Below the pieces are notes generated by a model. That model had not been told where the DNA came from and did not search any database. It worked only from the letters and a program-made list of their open reading frames with translations. From assembly GCF_001956985.1 (NCBI RefSeq), contig NZ_CP019082.1:7130001-7194000 (forward strand): 64,000 nucleotides of DNA, given 5' to 3'. The translations under genes were made by a program, and so were the position numbers. This stretch comes from Paludisphaera borealis (GTDB taxonomy: Bacteria > Planctomycetota > Planctomycetia > Isosphaerales > Isosphaeraceae). Shown one piece after another: positions 53,021-61,192 of the stretch; the stretch's first letter is position 1, and every line of letters starts with the position of its first letter.

Positions 53021-54634
53021 TCAGATGTTGAAGAAGTACTCGGGGATCGCGACCAGGTATTTCAAGTTGATCGTCCAGCGGAGGACCATCTTGATCGGCA
53101 GGCTCGCCATGAACAGCAGCAGGACGGCCAGGGTCAAGTAGCGAACCATCCCGGCCTGCTCGGCGTACTTGCGGAAGAACAGCCGATACATGAGCAGCGG
53201 CGGGATCGCGAAGTAGAGCACGCAGAGGATGATCCCCGGAGCCTCGCGCTGAAGGATCGACGACGGCTTGGTCTGCCCGAGGATCTGAATCCAGACGATG
53301 TCCGACAGGTTGACGTTGTTGAGCGGGATCAGCTTGTGCAGATCCCAGAACTCGTAGGGGCCGAAGAAGTTCCAGTTCGGCCCCCGGAGGAAGGTTCCCA
53401 GCAGGATCAGGACCACCCAGAGGACGAGGAAGCCGTACTGGAAGGTGATGTAGGCGAACTTCCGCTTCTCGATCGTGTAGTAACCGTTGCCTTCCTTGTT
53501 GTTGTCGATGTAAGGCACCGCCATCAGGCCGACGACGATCAGGCTCGGCAGAACCACTCCGGCCATCCACGGGTCGAAGTAGACGAGCATCTCCTGCAAG
53601 CCCAGGAAGTACCACGGCGCCTTCGACGGGTTGGGGGCGACGGTCGAGCTGGCGGGTTGCTCCAGCGGCGCTTGCAGGACGATCCCCCAGAGCACCAGGA
53701 CGATCGTGCAGATCACCATGCAGACCAGCTCGGTGTACACCAGGTCGGGCCAGGTGAGCGTCTTCTCGGGCTCGAGCGCCTCCAGGACCGGCAGTCCACG
53801 GGCTTGTCGCGAGTCGTTGATGACGGCCCGCCGCAGACTCAGCCAGGTGAAGAAGCCGACCAGCACCATCAGGCCGACGATCGGCACGTTGTCGGGCTTG
53901 GTCACGATGTCGCGAAAGTCGAAGTCGCTCATGCTCAAGCCGAAGAACAGGAGCGCCGCGTTGACGAGCCCCCAGGCGACCAGGCCGTTGGCCGCGAGCT
54001 TGCGGAAGGCGATCATCGCCACGAACGCGATCGTCGCCCCGACGAAGAACGTCGTCGGCCCCGAGACCTGATTGATGCGGTCCCGGAAGATCTGCGGCAG
54101 GACGATCGCCCCGCCGAACAGGTAGGCGAGGCCGATGGCCTGGAACAACACCGCGGCGATGGCCCAGATCAGCGTCCAGAGCATCCGGCTGATCGACTTG
54201 CCCAGCCCCACGGCCGGGATGTGGTCGTCGAGCGTCAGCTCGCCGCTGTTGCCCGAGTGCGTGCCGTCGCTGGCCCGCAGCTCGGAGAAATGGGCGGCGT
54301 CGGCGCCGGCCGTCAGGGCCACGACGATGTTGGCCAGAGCGCACAGGCAGTAGGCGACGTCGAGCGCCCCGGGCAGGAACGGCCGGGCCAGGATCATCAC
54401 CATCGCCAGCCCGTAGAGCCCGATGTACGTCCCCACCAGCCAGTCGGGCAGCCGCCGGGTCCGCGGGGCCAGGCCGACGCGCGACGCCCCCTCGGAGACC
54501 ATCTCCATGTAGGCGACGTACGCCGCGGCCGCCGCGTTCAACGCCGAGGCCAGCAGATAATACCAGGCCAGGCCGACCATGACGCCGGGGGTGATGTCTT
54601 GGTGCGGGAGGATCGGGAGGATTTCTTGGTGCAT
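53021..54634 (-). CDS. Cytochrome b C-terminal (subunit-IV-like) protein, enlarged
   Basis: This is a 537-residue membrane protein with about twelve hydrophobic segments. The part from about residue 295 matches the C-terminal half of cytochrome b: LTWPDLVYTELVCMV, the Qo-site motif at 339-343 (APWYF, in place of PEWY) and VLPSLIVVGLMAVPYID. The N-terminal 290 residues form an extra six- or seven-helix membrane part not found in plastid subunit IV. It works with the b6-like protein encoded upstream (54705) and the Rieske protein in oxidising quinol. The Glu of PEWY is missing, which is consistent with menaquinol-type variants. Confidence 0.92.
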   Translation of the reverse strand: MHQEILPILPHQDITPGVMVGLAWYYLLASALNAAAAAYVAYMEMVSEGASRVGLAPRTRRLPDWLVGTYIGLYGLAMVMILARPFLPGALDVAYCLCALANIVVALTAGADAAHFSELRASDGTHSGNSGELTLDDHIPAVGLGKSISRMLWTLIWAIAAVLFQAIGLAYLFGGAIVLPQIFRDRINQVSGPTTFFVGATIAFVAMIAFRKLAANGLVAWGLVNAALLFFGLSMSDFDFRDIVTKPDNVPIVGLMVLVGFFTWLSLRRAVINDSRQARGLPVLEALEPEKTLTWPDLVYTELVCMVICTIVLVLWGIVLQAPLEQPASSTVAPNPSKAPWYFLGLQEMLVYFDPWMAGVVLPSLIVVGLMAVPYIDNNKEGNGYYTIEKRKFAYITFQYGFLVLWVVLILLGTFLRGPNWNFFGPYEFWDLHKLIPLNNVNLSDIVWIQILGQTKPSSILQREAPGIILCVLYFAIPPLLMYRLFFRKYAEQAGMVRYLTLAVLLLFMASLPIKMVLRWTINLKYLVAIPEYFFNI

Positions 54635-54704
54635 GAGTTTACGAGACCGTGGAGTCGGAAGCCTTGGAAACCAACGCCAAACCGCGGGTACTCGCGCGGC
54701 CCCG

Positions 54705-55478
54705 CTACAAGGGGCCGCTGATTCCGCCGTCCTTGCGCACGCGCCAGAAGTGGACCATGATCAGCAGCGAGACCGCCAGGGGGATCGCCACGCAGTGGAG
54801 CACGTAAAACCGGTTGAGCGTCATCTCGCCGACCGCCCGGCCCCCCAGGAGGGCGAACTTGGCGTCCGAGCCCGAGGTGATCAGCTTCACCCCGTTCAGA
54901 TCCAGGAACGCCGCGCCGGGGCCCTCGACCCCCACCCCGGGCGTCGCCCGGGCCATGTTCGAGCCGACGGTGATGGCCCAGATCGCCAACTGGTCCCAGG
55001 GGAGCAGGTAGCCGGTGAACGAGAGCAACAGCGTGAGCACCAGCAGCAGCACGCCGATCACCCAGTTGAACTCGCGCGGCGGCTTGTAGCTGCCGGTGAG
55101 GAACACCCGGTACATGTGCAGCCAGACAGTGATCACCATCGCGTGCGCCCCCCAGCGATGCAGCTCGCGGAGGATGCCCAGCGTGGTGACGTCGCGGAGC
55201 GCCAGGATGTCGTTGTAGGCGTGCTCCAGCGTCGGTCGGTAATAGAACATCAACAAGACGCCGGTGACCACCTCGACGATGAATAGGAAGAACGTCGTCC
55301 CCCCCATGCACCAGGTGTAGCTGAGGGCGATGCCCTGCTTGCGGACGCTGACCGGGTGCAGGTGGAGGAAGAAGTTCGTGAGCATCACCACCACGCGATT
55401 GCGACGGTCGGTCGGCATCGGGTGGCGGAACACGCTCTTCCAGAGCTGCGACTGCGTGATGGAGTCCATTAATGACAT
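54705..55478 (-). CDS. Cytochrome b6-type subunit
   Basis: This 257-residue four-helix cytochrome b N-terminal half carries both b haems. The first two ligand histidines are in [20 protein letters not shown] and the second pair in [20 protein letters not shown]. It matches b6 around [19 protein letters not shown] and LMFYYRP, with Cys57 at the position of the Cys that binds haem ci covalently in b6f and in Firmicute complexes. [12 protein letters not shown] is also family-typical. It lies between the Rieske and subunit-IV-like genes, in the same direction. Confidence 0.95.
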   Translation of the reverse strand: MSLMDSITQSQLWKSVFRHPMPTDRRNRVVVMLTNFFLHLHPVSVRKQGIALSYTWCMGGTTFFLFIVEVVTGVLLMFYYRPTLEHAYNDILALRDVTTLGILRELHRWGAHAMVITVWLHMYRVFLTGSYKPPREFNWVIGVLLLVLTLLLSFTGYLLPWDQLAIWAITVGSNMARATPGVGVEGPGAAFLDLNGVKLITSGSDAKFALLGGRAVGEMTLNRFYVLHCVAIPLAVSLLIMVHFWRVRKDGGISGPL

Positions 55479-55587
55479 GGGCGTCTCGGGAGGTCGATTG
55501 GAGGCCGATGCGATCCGTCCCCTGGGAGGGCCGGACCATCAAATCAAAGAGACCACGGGCGCGACGACGACGACGGGGCTCGGGCCG

Positions 55588-56940
55588 TCAAACCGAGATG
55601 AAACTGTCAGGGTCCGACCACTGGCCGAGCTCCTGCTGGAATTTCTGACTCTTGTCGACCAGGATCTGGCCGTCGTCCGCGAGGGTCACCTTGAACCGCT
55701 CGAGGGGACGAGGCGCGGGGCCCTCGAAATTCACGCCGGTGATGTAGAAGCCGCTGCCGTGGCACGGGCACTTGAACTTCTGTTCGCTCGCCAGCCAGTT
55801 GGGAGGGCAGCCGAGGTGCGTGCAGACCGACTGGATCGCGTAGATGATGTCCTGACCGTTGACCTTCGTCGACCGGACGATCCAGAAGCCCCATTCGGAC
55901 TTGAACCGCTCGTTGACGTCCTCGGGGTCGAAGTTGGTGGGCAGTCCGACCTTGACGGTGCTCGGCGGCTCGGCCAGGACGTTGGGGAACATGAACCGGC
56001 CCATCATGACGGTGAAGGCCGAGGCGCCGAGGGTGAACGCGGTCCAGGCGATGACGACCGGCGTCGTCAGGAAGAGCAGAATTCCCCGCCGGGTGATCTC
56101 GAGTCGAGAGCCGCGCGAGGCTTCGCCGACGGCCGTCGCGCGATCGGGCTTGGGGAGCACGCTCGTGGGCTTCGGCGCGGCGACCTTCGGAGCGGGCTTG
56201 GCCGCCGCGATCTTGGCGGCGACTTCCTGATCCTTCTTGGCGCCGGTCTGCCGGAGGGCTTCGGCCAGGTCGCGCGGGTCGCTGATCTCGCCGATCGGGG
56301 GCAAGGTCCGGGCGGCGGCCTTCGCGGCGGGGGCGGCTTTGGCGGCCGCCGCGGGCTTGGCTCCGGCGGCCGGCGCCGCGGCGGCGGGATTGGCTCCGGC
56401 GCGGGCGGCGGCCAGCTTCTCCTGAAGCGTCATCGGCCGGCCCAGGGGCGCCGCGGGAGGAGGAACCGCCGGGGCGGCGGCCGGCGCGGGCGCCTCGGCT
56501 TCGACTTCAGCCGGCGCGGGGGCGGCTTTCGCGGCGGGAGCGGGGGCGGGAGCCGCCGATCCACCGGCTCGGGCGGCGGCCAGTTTCTCCTTCAACGTCA
56601 GCGGACGGCCCAGGGGCGCCGCGGGAGGAGGAACCGCCGGGGCGGCGGCCGGCGCGGGCGCCTCGGCTTCAACTGGCGCTGGGGCGGCTTTCGCCGCGGG
56701 GGCGGGAGCGGCTGAACCGCCGGCTCGCGCCGCGGCCAGTTTCTCCTTCAACGTCAGCGGTCGGCCCAACGTCGCCGGCGAGGGGACGGCCGCCGCCGGC
56801 TGCGCGGCCGCCGGGGGCGGAGTCGCGGGGGATGGGGCGCTCGCTTGCGCCGGAGCGTCGTCGGAGGAGGCGCCCGGCGTGGCCGGCCCTCCACGGCGAG
56901 CGGCTTCCAGGATCTCCTTGATGCTTGGTCGATTTGCCAT
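55588..56940 (-). CDS. Rieske iron-sulfur protein with repeated N-terminal module
   Basis: This is a 450-residue protein. The C-terminal Rieske domain has both cluster boxes: CTHLGC (373-378) and CPCHGSGF (391-398), with the disulfide cysteines present. Residues 285-318 form the membrane anchor (after TRRG). In front lies a 280-residue Ala/Pro/Lys-rich cytoplasmic arm with four copies of a short helix module: RPSIKEILEAARRGG (4-18) and GRPLTLKEKLAAARAG-like at about 59, 111 and 167. The family normally has only a short N-terminus. It is the first gene of Rieske - b6 - subunit IV - octahaem cytochrome. Confidence 0.95.
   Translation of the reverse strand: MANRPSIKEILEAARRGGPATPGASSDDAPAQASAPSPATPPPAAAQPAAAVPSPATLGRPLTLKEKLAAARAGGSAAPAPAAKAAPAPVEAEAPAPAAAPAVPPPAAPLGRPLTLKEKLAAARAGGSAAPAPAPAAKAAPAPAEVEAEAPAPAAAPAVPPPAAPLGRPMTLQEKLAAARAGANPAAAAPAAGAKPAAAAKAAPAAKAAARTLPPIGEISDPRDLAEALRQTGAKKDQEVAAKIAAAKPAPKVAAPKPTSVLPKPDRATAVGEASRGSRLEITRRGILLFLTTPVVIAWTAFTLGASAFTVMMGRFMFPNVLAEPPSTVKVGLPTNFDPEDVNERFKSEWGFWIVRSTKVNGQDIIYAIQSVCTHLGCPPNWLASEQKFKCPCHGSGFYITGVNFEGPAPRPLERFKVTLADDGQILVDKSQKFQQELGQWSDPDSFISV
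56395..56769. repeat. Tandem repeat within the Rieske gene
   Basis: Three copies of about 156-168 bases, each coding for LGRPLTLKEKLAAARAG-type helix plus an Ala/Pro/Glu linker, lie in tandem. The DNA of the first two linkers is almost identical over more than 60 bases (for example GGGGCGCCGCGGGAGGAGGA occurs twice), so the repeat is recent or kept uniform by recombination. Confidence 0.85.
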
Positions 56941-57238
56941 CAGTCGGTTCCAGCCTTGGGTAGCTCGATTCGCCTCGTCGCTGTCCGGTCATCCAATTCA
57001 CGACCTGAGACGTAAACGTCGCATTCATCGCAATCCCGGCGCCGCCCGTCTGTCAGCCTCGTTCGGCTCTATATTTCAACCTCGGCTCTGCATCGCGCCT
57101 GTCTTGAGCGACCCCAACTCGTGACGTGCGTGATTCTCGTTCAATCCACGTCGGATCGGGAGCTTGCGACTCGGTTCCGACGGCACGTGTTGACCTCGGC
57201 CTTTTGGAGCGATTTCCCAAAGAAAGGTCAATAGCTTT

Positions 57239-57267
57239 AGACTAGCACCCCGCGCGGCGCGGTTCAA
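57239..57267 (-). promoter_or_regulatory. Promoter candidate of the Rieske-cytochrome operon
   Basis: On the minus strand TTGAAC (57262-57267) is followed after 17 bases by TAGTCT (57239-57244), with TG one base before it (extended -10). It lies about 290 bases upstream of the Rieske ATG. The rest of 56941-57308 has no gene. The match is partial (four of six at -35, three of six at -10), so support is modest. Confidence 0.35.
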
Positions 57268-57308
57268 CAACCTGCTCCGGTTGTGCGAACAAGCGTTTCG
57301 CGGCGCGC

Positions 57309-59078
57309 CTAGGCGGAGTCGAAAAGTTCGAGCGTGCTGGAGATCTCGCGGAGCCGTTCCGAGAGGTACGAGCGGATCTCGTCGCCGGTCGAAAGCTGGA
57401 GCACGTGGTGCGCGAACCGCTCGGCCTGCGCGGTGGTCACCGAGGAGAGGAGCGCCTTGACCGTCGGCACGAACGCCGGGCTCATGCTGAACCGCCGCAG
57501 GCCCATGCCGAACAGCACCAGGGCCGACCGCGGCTGGCCGGCCATCTCGCCGCAGAGCGTCACCGGGGTGCCCGTCCGCTGGCAGGCTTCGAGCACCATG
57601 TGGAGCACCCGGAAGATCGCCGGGCTGAGCGGCTCGCAGAGGTGGGCGACCTTGGGGTTGTCGCGGTCGGCGGCCACCAGGTACTGGATCAGGTCGTTCG
57701 AGCCGATCGAGATGAAGTCGGTCTCGCGGAGCAGCGCCTCGATGCAGACGGCCGCAGCGGGGACCTCGACCATCACACCGGTTTTCACGTCCTCGGCGAA
57801 CGGGACCCCCTCGCGCCGCAGGTTGCTGCGCGTCTCCTTGACGAGTTTGTTGAGCTTCCGCAGTTCCTCGACGGTCGTGATCATCGGGAAGAGCATCGAG
57901 ACCTTGCCGTGCCTCCCTGCGCGGAGGATGGCCCGCATCTGCGTGACCAGCAGCTTGGGGTTGTCGAAGAAGATGCGGATCGACCGCCATCCCATGAACG
58001 GGTTGGGCTCGTTGCGGCGGCCCAGGTAGGGGACCGTCTTGTCGCCGCCGAGATCGAGCGTGCGGATCGTCACCGTCTTGTTGGGGGAGTCGAGGATGAT
58101 CTGGCGGTAGTACTCGTACTGTTCCTCTTCGCCGGGGACGTCGTGGTGGGTGAGGAACAGGTACTCGGTGCGAAACAGCCCGATCCCCCCCGCGCCGACG
58201 GTCTCGGCGGAATGGGCGTCGGCCAGGTTGTTGATGTTCGCCAGCAGCTCGACCTGGGTGCCGTCGCAGCTCACCGCCGGCTGGTCGCGGTTGGCGATCA
58301 GGCTGTCCTTGAGGTGGAAGAACTCGCGCTGAACCTTGCGGTACGCCATCGTCGCTTCGCGGTCGGGGCGGACGATCACGTGGCCCTCGCGGCCGTCGAC
58401 GACCATCAGGTCGCCGCTGACCACGTCGTTCATGATCCCCTCGACGCCCGAGACGGCGGGAATGCCGCGGCTCCGGGCCAGGATCGCGGCGTGGCTCGTC
58501 GAGCCGCCGATCTCGGTCACGATCGCCGCGATCGGCAGTTCGCCGAGGTTCATCGCCTGGCTCGGCAGGATCTCGTGCGCCACCAAAACCACCGGTTCGT
58601 CGCCGGGGTGCGACTCGGCCGCGCCGTTGACGCTCGACTCGGTCTTCCGAGTCAGGTGCGAGCCGATCCGCGTGATCACGTCGCGGACGTCCGTCAGCCG
58701 CTCCCGGAAATACTCCTGGTCGATCCGCGCGAACTGGGCCGCGTACCCGTTCATCACGACCTGCAAGGCCGAGAACGCCGTGAGCAGCTTCTTCTGGATC
58801 GCCGCATGCACCTTCGCCAGCAGCTCCGGGTCGTTGACGATCTGAAGGTGCGACTTGAAGATGTCGGCCGCCGGCGTGCCGAGCTCGAGCGCGATCCGCT
58901 GGACGAAGATCTCAAGCTCCGCCGTCGTCTCCTCCACCGCCCGGTCGAATCGCTCGATCTCCGCCGGGACCTGGCTCGGGCTGTCGAGCGTCTGCGGCTC
59001 GCCCGAGCCGAGAACCGACTCCACCCGGTAGGCGGCTCCGACCACGACCCCAGGACTCACTCCGATACCTTTGTGCAT
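57309..59078 (-). CDS. ptsI: PTS phosphoenolpyruvate-protein phosphotransferase (enzyme I)
   Basis: This 589-residue enzyme I takes phosphate from PEP to His196 (GGSTSHAAILARSRGIPAVSG) and hands it to HPr. Other features are the N-terminal KGIGVSPGVVVG, VTIRTLDLGGDKTVPYLG, the C-terminal PEP-binding part (SNDLIQYLVAADRDNP, LCGEMAGQP) and the normal length. I start it at the ATG at 59078. No HPr, enzyme IIA or sugar permease gene of the PTS is in the window. The stretch may be regulatory (PTS-Ntr-like) rather than for sugar uptake, which only the rest of the genome can tell. Confidence 0.95.
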   Translation of the reverse strand: MHKGIGVSPGVVVGAAYRVESVLGSGEPQTLDSPSQVPAEIERFDRAVEETTAELEIFVQRIALELGTPAADIFKSHLQIVNDPELLAKVHAAIQKKLLTAFSALQVVMNGYAAQFARIDQEYFRERLTDVRDVITRIGSHLTRKTESSVNGAAESHPGDEPVVLVAHEILPSQAMNLGELPIAAIVTEIGGSTSHAAILARSRGIPAVSGVEGIMNDVVSGDLMVVDGREGHVIVRPDREATMAYRKVQREFFHLKDSLIANRDQPAVSCDGTQVELLANINNLADAHSAETVGAGGIGLFRTEYLFLTHHDVPGEEEQYEYYRQIILDSPNKTVTIRTLDLGGDKTVPYLGRRNEPNPFMGWRSIRIFFDNPKLLVTQMRAILRAGRHGKVSMLFPMITTVEELRKLNKLVKETRSNLRREGVPFAEDVKTGVMVEVPAAAVCIEALLRETDFISIGSNDLIQYLVAADRDNPKVAHLCEPLSPAIFRVLHMVLEACQRTGTPVTLCGEMAGQPRSALVLFGMGLRRFSMSPAFVPTVKALLSSVTTAQAERFAHHVLQLSTGDEIRSYLSERLREISSTLELFDSA

Positions 59079-59156
59079 GGCGCGTCCGTCAAATCGTCCC
59101 GGTTCGCAAATCGACCCTGTTTTGGAAAGCACCAAACCCGCAATGAACGCTTATCC

Positions 59157-59171
59157 AGACCATTATGGTCT
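59157..59171. promoter_or_regulatory. Palindrome upstream of ptsI
   Basis: AGACCAT-T-ATGGTCT is a perfect 7-bp-arm palindrome about 80 bases before the ptsI ATG, in the AT-richest part of the 415-base gap 59079-59493. It could be an operator. No flanking promoter was recognised, and the remainder of the gap holds no gene. Confidence 0.4.
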
Positions 59172-59493
59172 AACTAAACGTGTCGAATTCCGGCGAGTTT
59201 CGCTGAACGGAGAACCCGCGAGGCGCGGCCGTTCCGAACATCCAGGGACCTGAGCAAGCGGTGACGAGCGTGGTTCAAGAGCTTTCGAGGTCAAAGGACC
59301 AAGTGTGAACTGTCTGCATGCGGGCCGTGTTGAAACTTGGCGCGCCCGCGATCAGCAAGATGAGGGACGGGCGCGAGCGGTCGCCTCCGCCCCGCGCGGG
59401 ACGGCCCCGTCAATCTATAGCGTAAGGGTTCCCGCGCGCGTCGTCCAGTTCGGTTCGGCCGGGGCTCGATTTGATTCCCGCCGACGCGCGCGG

Positions 59494-61161
59494 TCAGACC
59501 CCCTCGGGGGTTTCGGCGGACTCCGGCCGGGGAGGCTCGCCGAGCGCGCCGAGGATCAGGACGACGACCGCCATGACGCCGTAGGAGGCCGCCCAGTGAT
59601 AGGGGGTCTGGCCGGCCGTGGCGGCGGTCCGGCCCTGGGTTTTGAGTTCGGCGACGACCCGGGCGGGCGACATGATCGCGCCCGACGGCAGCGGGGAATG
59701 GATGACGCCGAACCACGAGAACACCCCCGCGAGGATCAGCGCGCCGACCGTCGAGCCGACCCGGCCGTCGATCAGATGAGCCAGCGCGGCGCCCCAGAGC
59801 AAGCTGGTGACGATGAAGCCGCCGGAGAGCATGGTCGCGGTGGCTATCCAGTGTTGGGTCGACGGCTGAAGCCGGTCGAACGGCTTGCCGACTTCGGGGA
59901 GGACCTGGTTGATCGTGATCAACGCCAGGTACGCGAGCGCGGGGACGCAGGCGAACGCGACCGCCGGGTAGTGGCGGAACGGCGTCGCGTGGAACGACTG
60001 CGCGGTGATCTCCAGGCCGACGAAGACCAGGATCGGGAAGACGACCGCCTTGGGGATCAGGAAGAAGATCCAGTCGAAGTAGCCGAAGACGCCGGCCGCG
60101 CCCACGAACAGGGCGGTGGCCAGCGTGTACCCGGCCCGCGCGCCCATCGCCTTGTACGCCGGGTGGCCGATGTACGGGGTCGACTGGATCACGCCGCCGA
60201 AGCCGCCGGCCACAAGGGTCGCGAACCCTTCCGCGGCCACGATCGCACCGGTCGAGTACTCGTCGCCGACGGCCGCGGCGCTCTCGGTGCAGTCGATGCC
60301 CCCCACGACGGTCGCCAGGGCCAGGGGGATCGCCACGGGCAGGTAGCCGAGCGCCTCGGGCCAGGCCGTGGCGAACCAGGTCCACCACGCGGCCATCGGA
60401 AACGGCAGCGCGAACCGCAACAAGGTCGACGGCGCGGTCCCGTCGGCCCCGGCGCCGAGGCCCGCGAGGTTCATCCCGTAGAACACCAGGCAGCCAAGGG
60501 CCACGGCGAACACCGCGCCCGGAAACCGGCCGGGCAACCGCCAACGCGCCGTGAGGGTCGCCAGGACGACGATCAGCGACGCAAAGCCCGCCACCGGGTG
60601 GCCGGCGACGTCCAGCAGCGGCAGGAAACTGATGAGGACCAGGGCGATCGCCGCCAGCGAGCCCAGCAGCCCGGCGCGCGGGACCATCCGGCGGACCCAG
60701 CCGCCGAACGGCGCGCAGGCGAGCTTGAAGACGCCCGAAGCCAGGAGCATCGTGATCCCCAGGAACCAGGCGTGCTCGGCGGCGGCCGTCGCCTCCAACC
60801 CCCTGCCCTTCGCCGCCAGGAAGGCCGGGCCGATGATCAGGATCACCGAGCCGAACGTGCTGGGGGTGTCGAGGCCCAACGGCATCGCCGTGACGTCGGC
60901 TCGGCCCGACCGCCGCGCCAGGCGGAATGCGGCGACCGTGAAGATCAGGTCGCCGACGAGCACCCCGACCGCCGTCCCCGGGATCATCCGCGTGAGCACG
61001 AAGTCGCGCGGGAATCCGTAGCCCAGAACCAGAAGGCTGGTCGTGAGGATCATCACGCCGATGTTGTCGATCATTAGACCGAAGAACGCGTTCAGGTCGC
61101 CCGCGCCGGCCCACTGGTACGTCTTTCGACCATGAGCCGCGACGGCTGTCGAGTTGTCCAC
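59494..61161 (-). CDS. NCS2-like (xanthine/uracil or AzgA-type) permease
   Basis: This is a 555-residue membrane protein with about 12-14 hydrophobic segments, starting at GTG. Motifs fit the nucleobase/ascorbate transporter group: the opening GDLNAFFGLMIDNIGVMI, ADVTAMPLGLDTPSTFGSVI and the conserved VGGIDCTESAAAVGDEY region (a Q/E-type substrate motif position), followed by TPYIGHPAYKAMGARAGYT. Nucleobase or a related organic-acid substrate is inferred from family only. It follows the MFS gene closely (32 bases) in the same direction. Confidence 0.88.
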   Translation of the reverse strand: MDNSTAVAAHGRKTYQWAGAGDLNAFFGLMIDNIGVMILTTSLLVLGYGFPRDFVLTRMIPGTAVGVLVGDLIFTVAAFRLARRSGRADVTAMPLGLDTPSTFGSVILIIGPAFLAAKGRGLEATAAAEHAWFLGITMLLASGVFKLACAPFGGWVRRMVPRAGLLGSLAAIALVLISFLPLLDVAGHPVAGFASLIVVLATLTARWRLPGRFPGAVFAVALGCLVFYGMNLAGLGAGADGTAPSTLLRFALPFPMAAWWTWFATAWPEALGYLPVAIPLALATVVGGIDCTESAAAVGDEYSTGAIVAAEGFATLVAGGFGGVIQSTPYIGHPAYKAMGARAGYTLATALFVGAAGVFGYFDWIFFLIPKAVVFPILVFVGLEITAQSFHATPFRHYPAVAFACVPALAYLALITINQVLPEVGKPFDRLQPSTQHWIATATMLSGGFIVTSLLWGAALAHLIDGRVGSTVGALILAGVFSWFGVIHSPLPSGAIMSPARVVAELKTQGRTAATAGQTPYHWAASYGVMAVVVLILGALGEPPRPESAETPEGV

Positions 61162-61192
61162 GGCGGCGTCCCCTCACGAGCTAGAACCGAAT

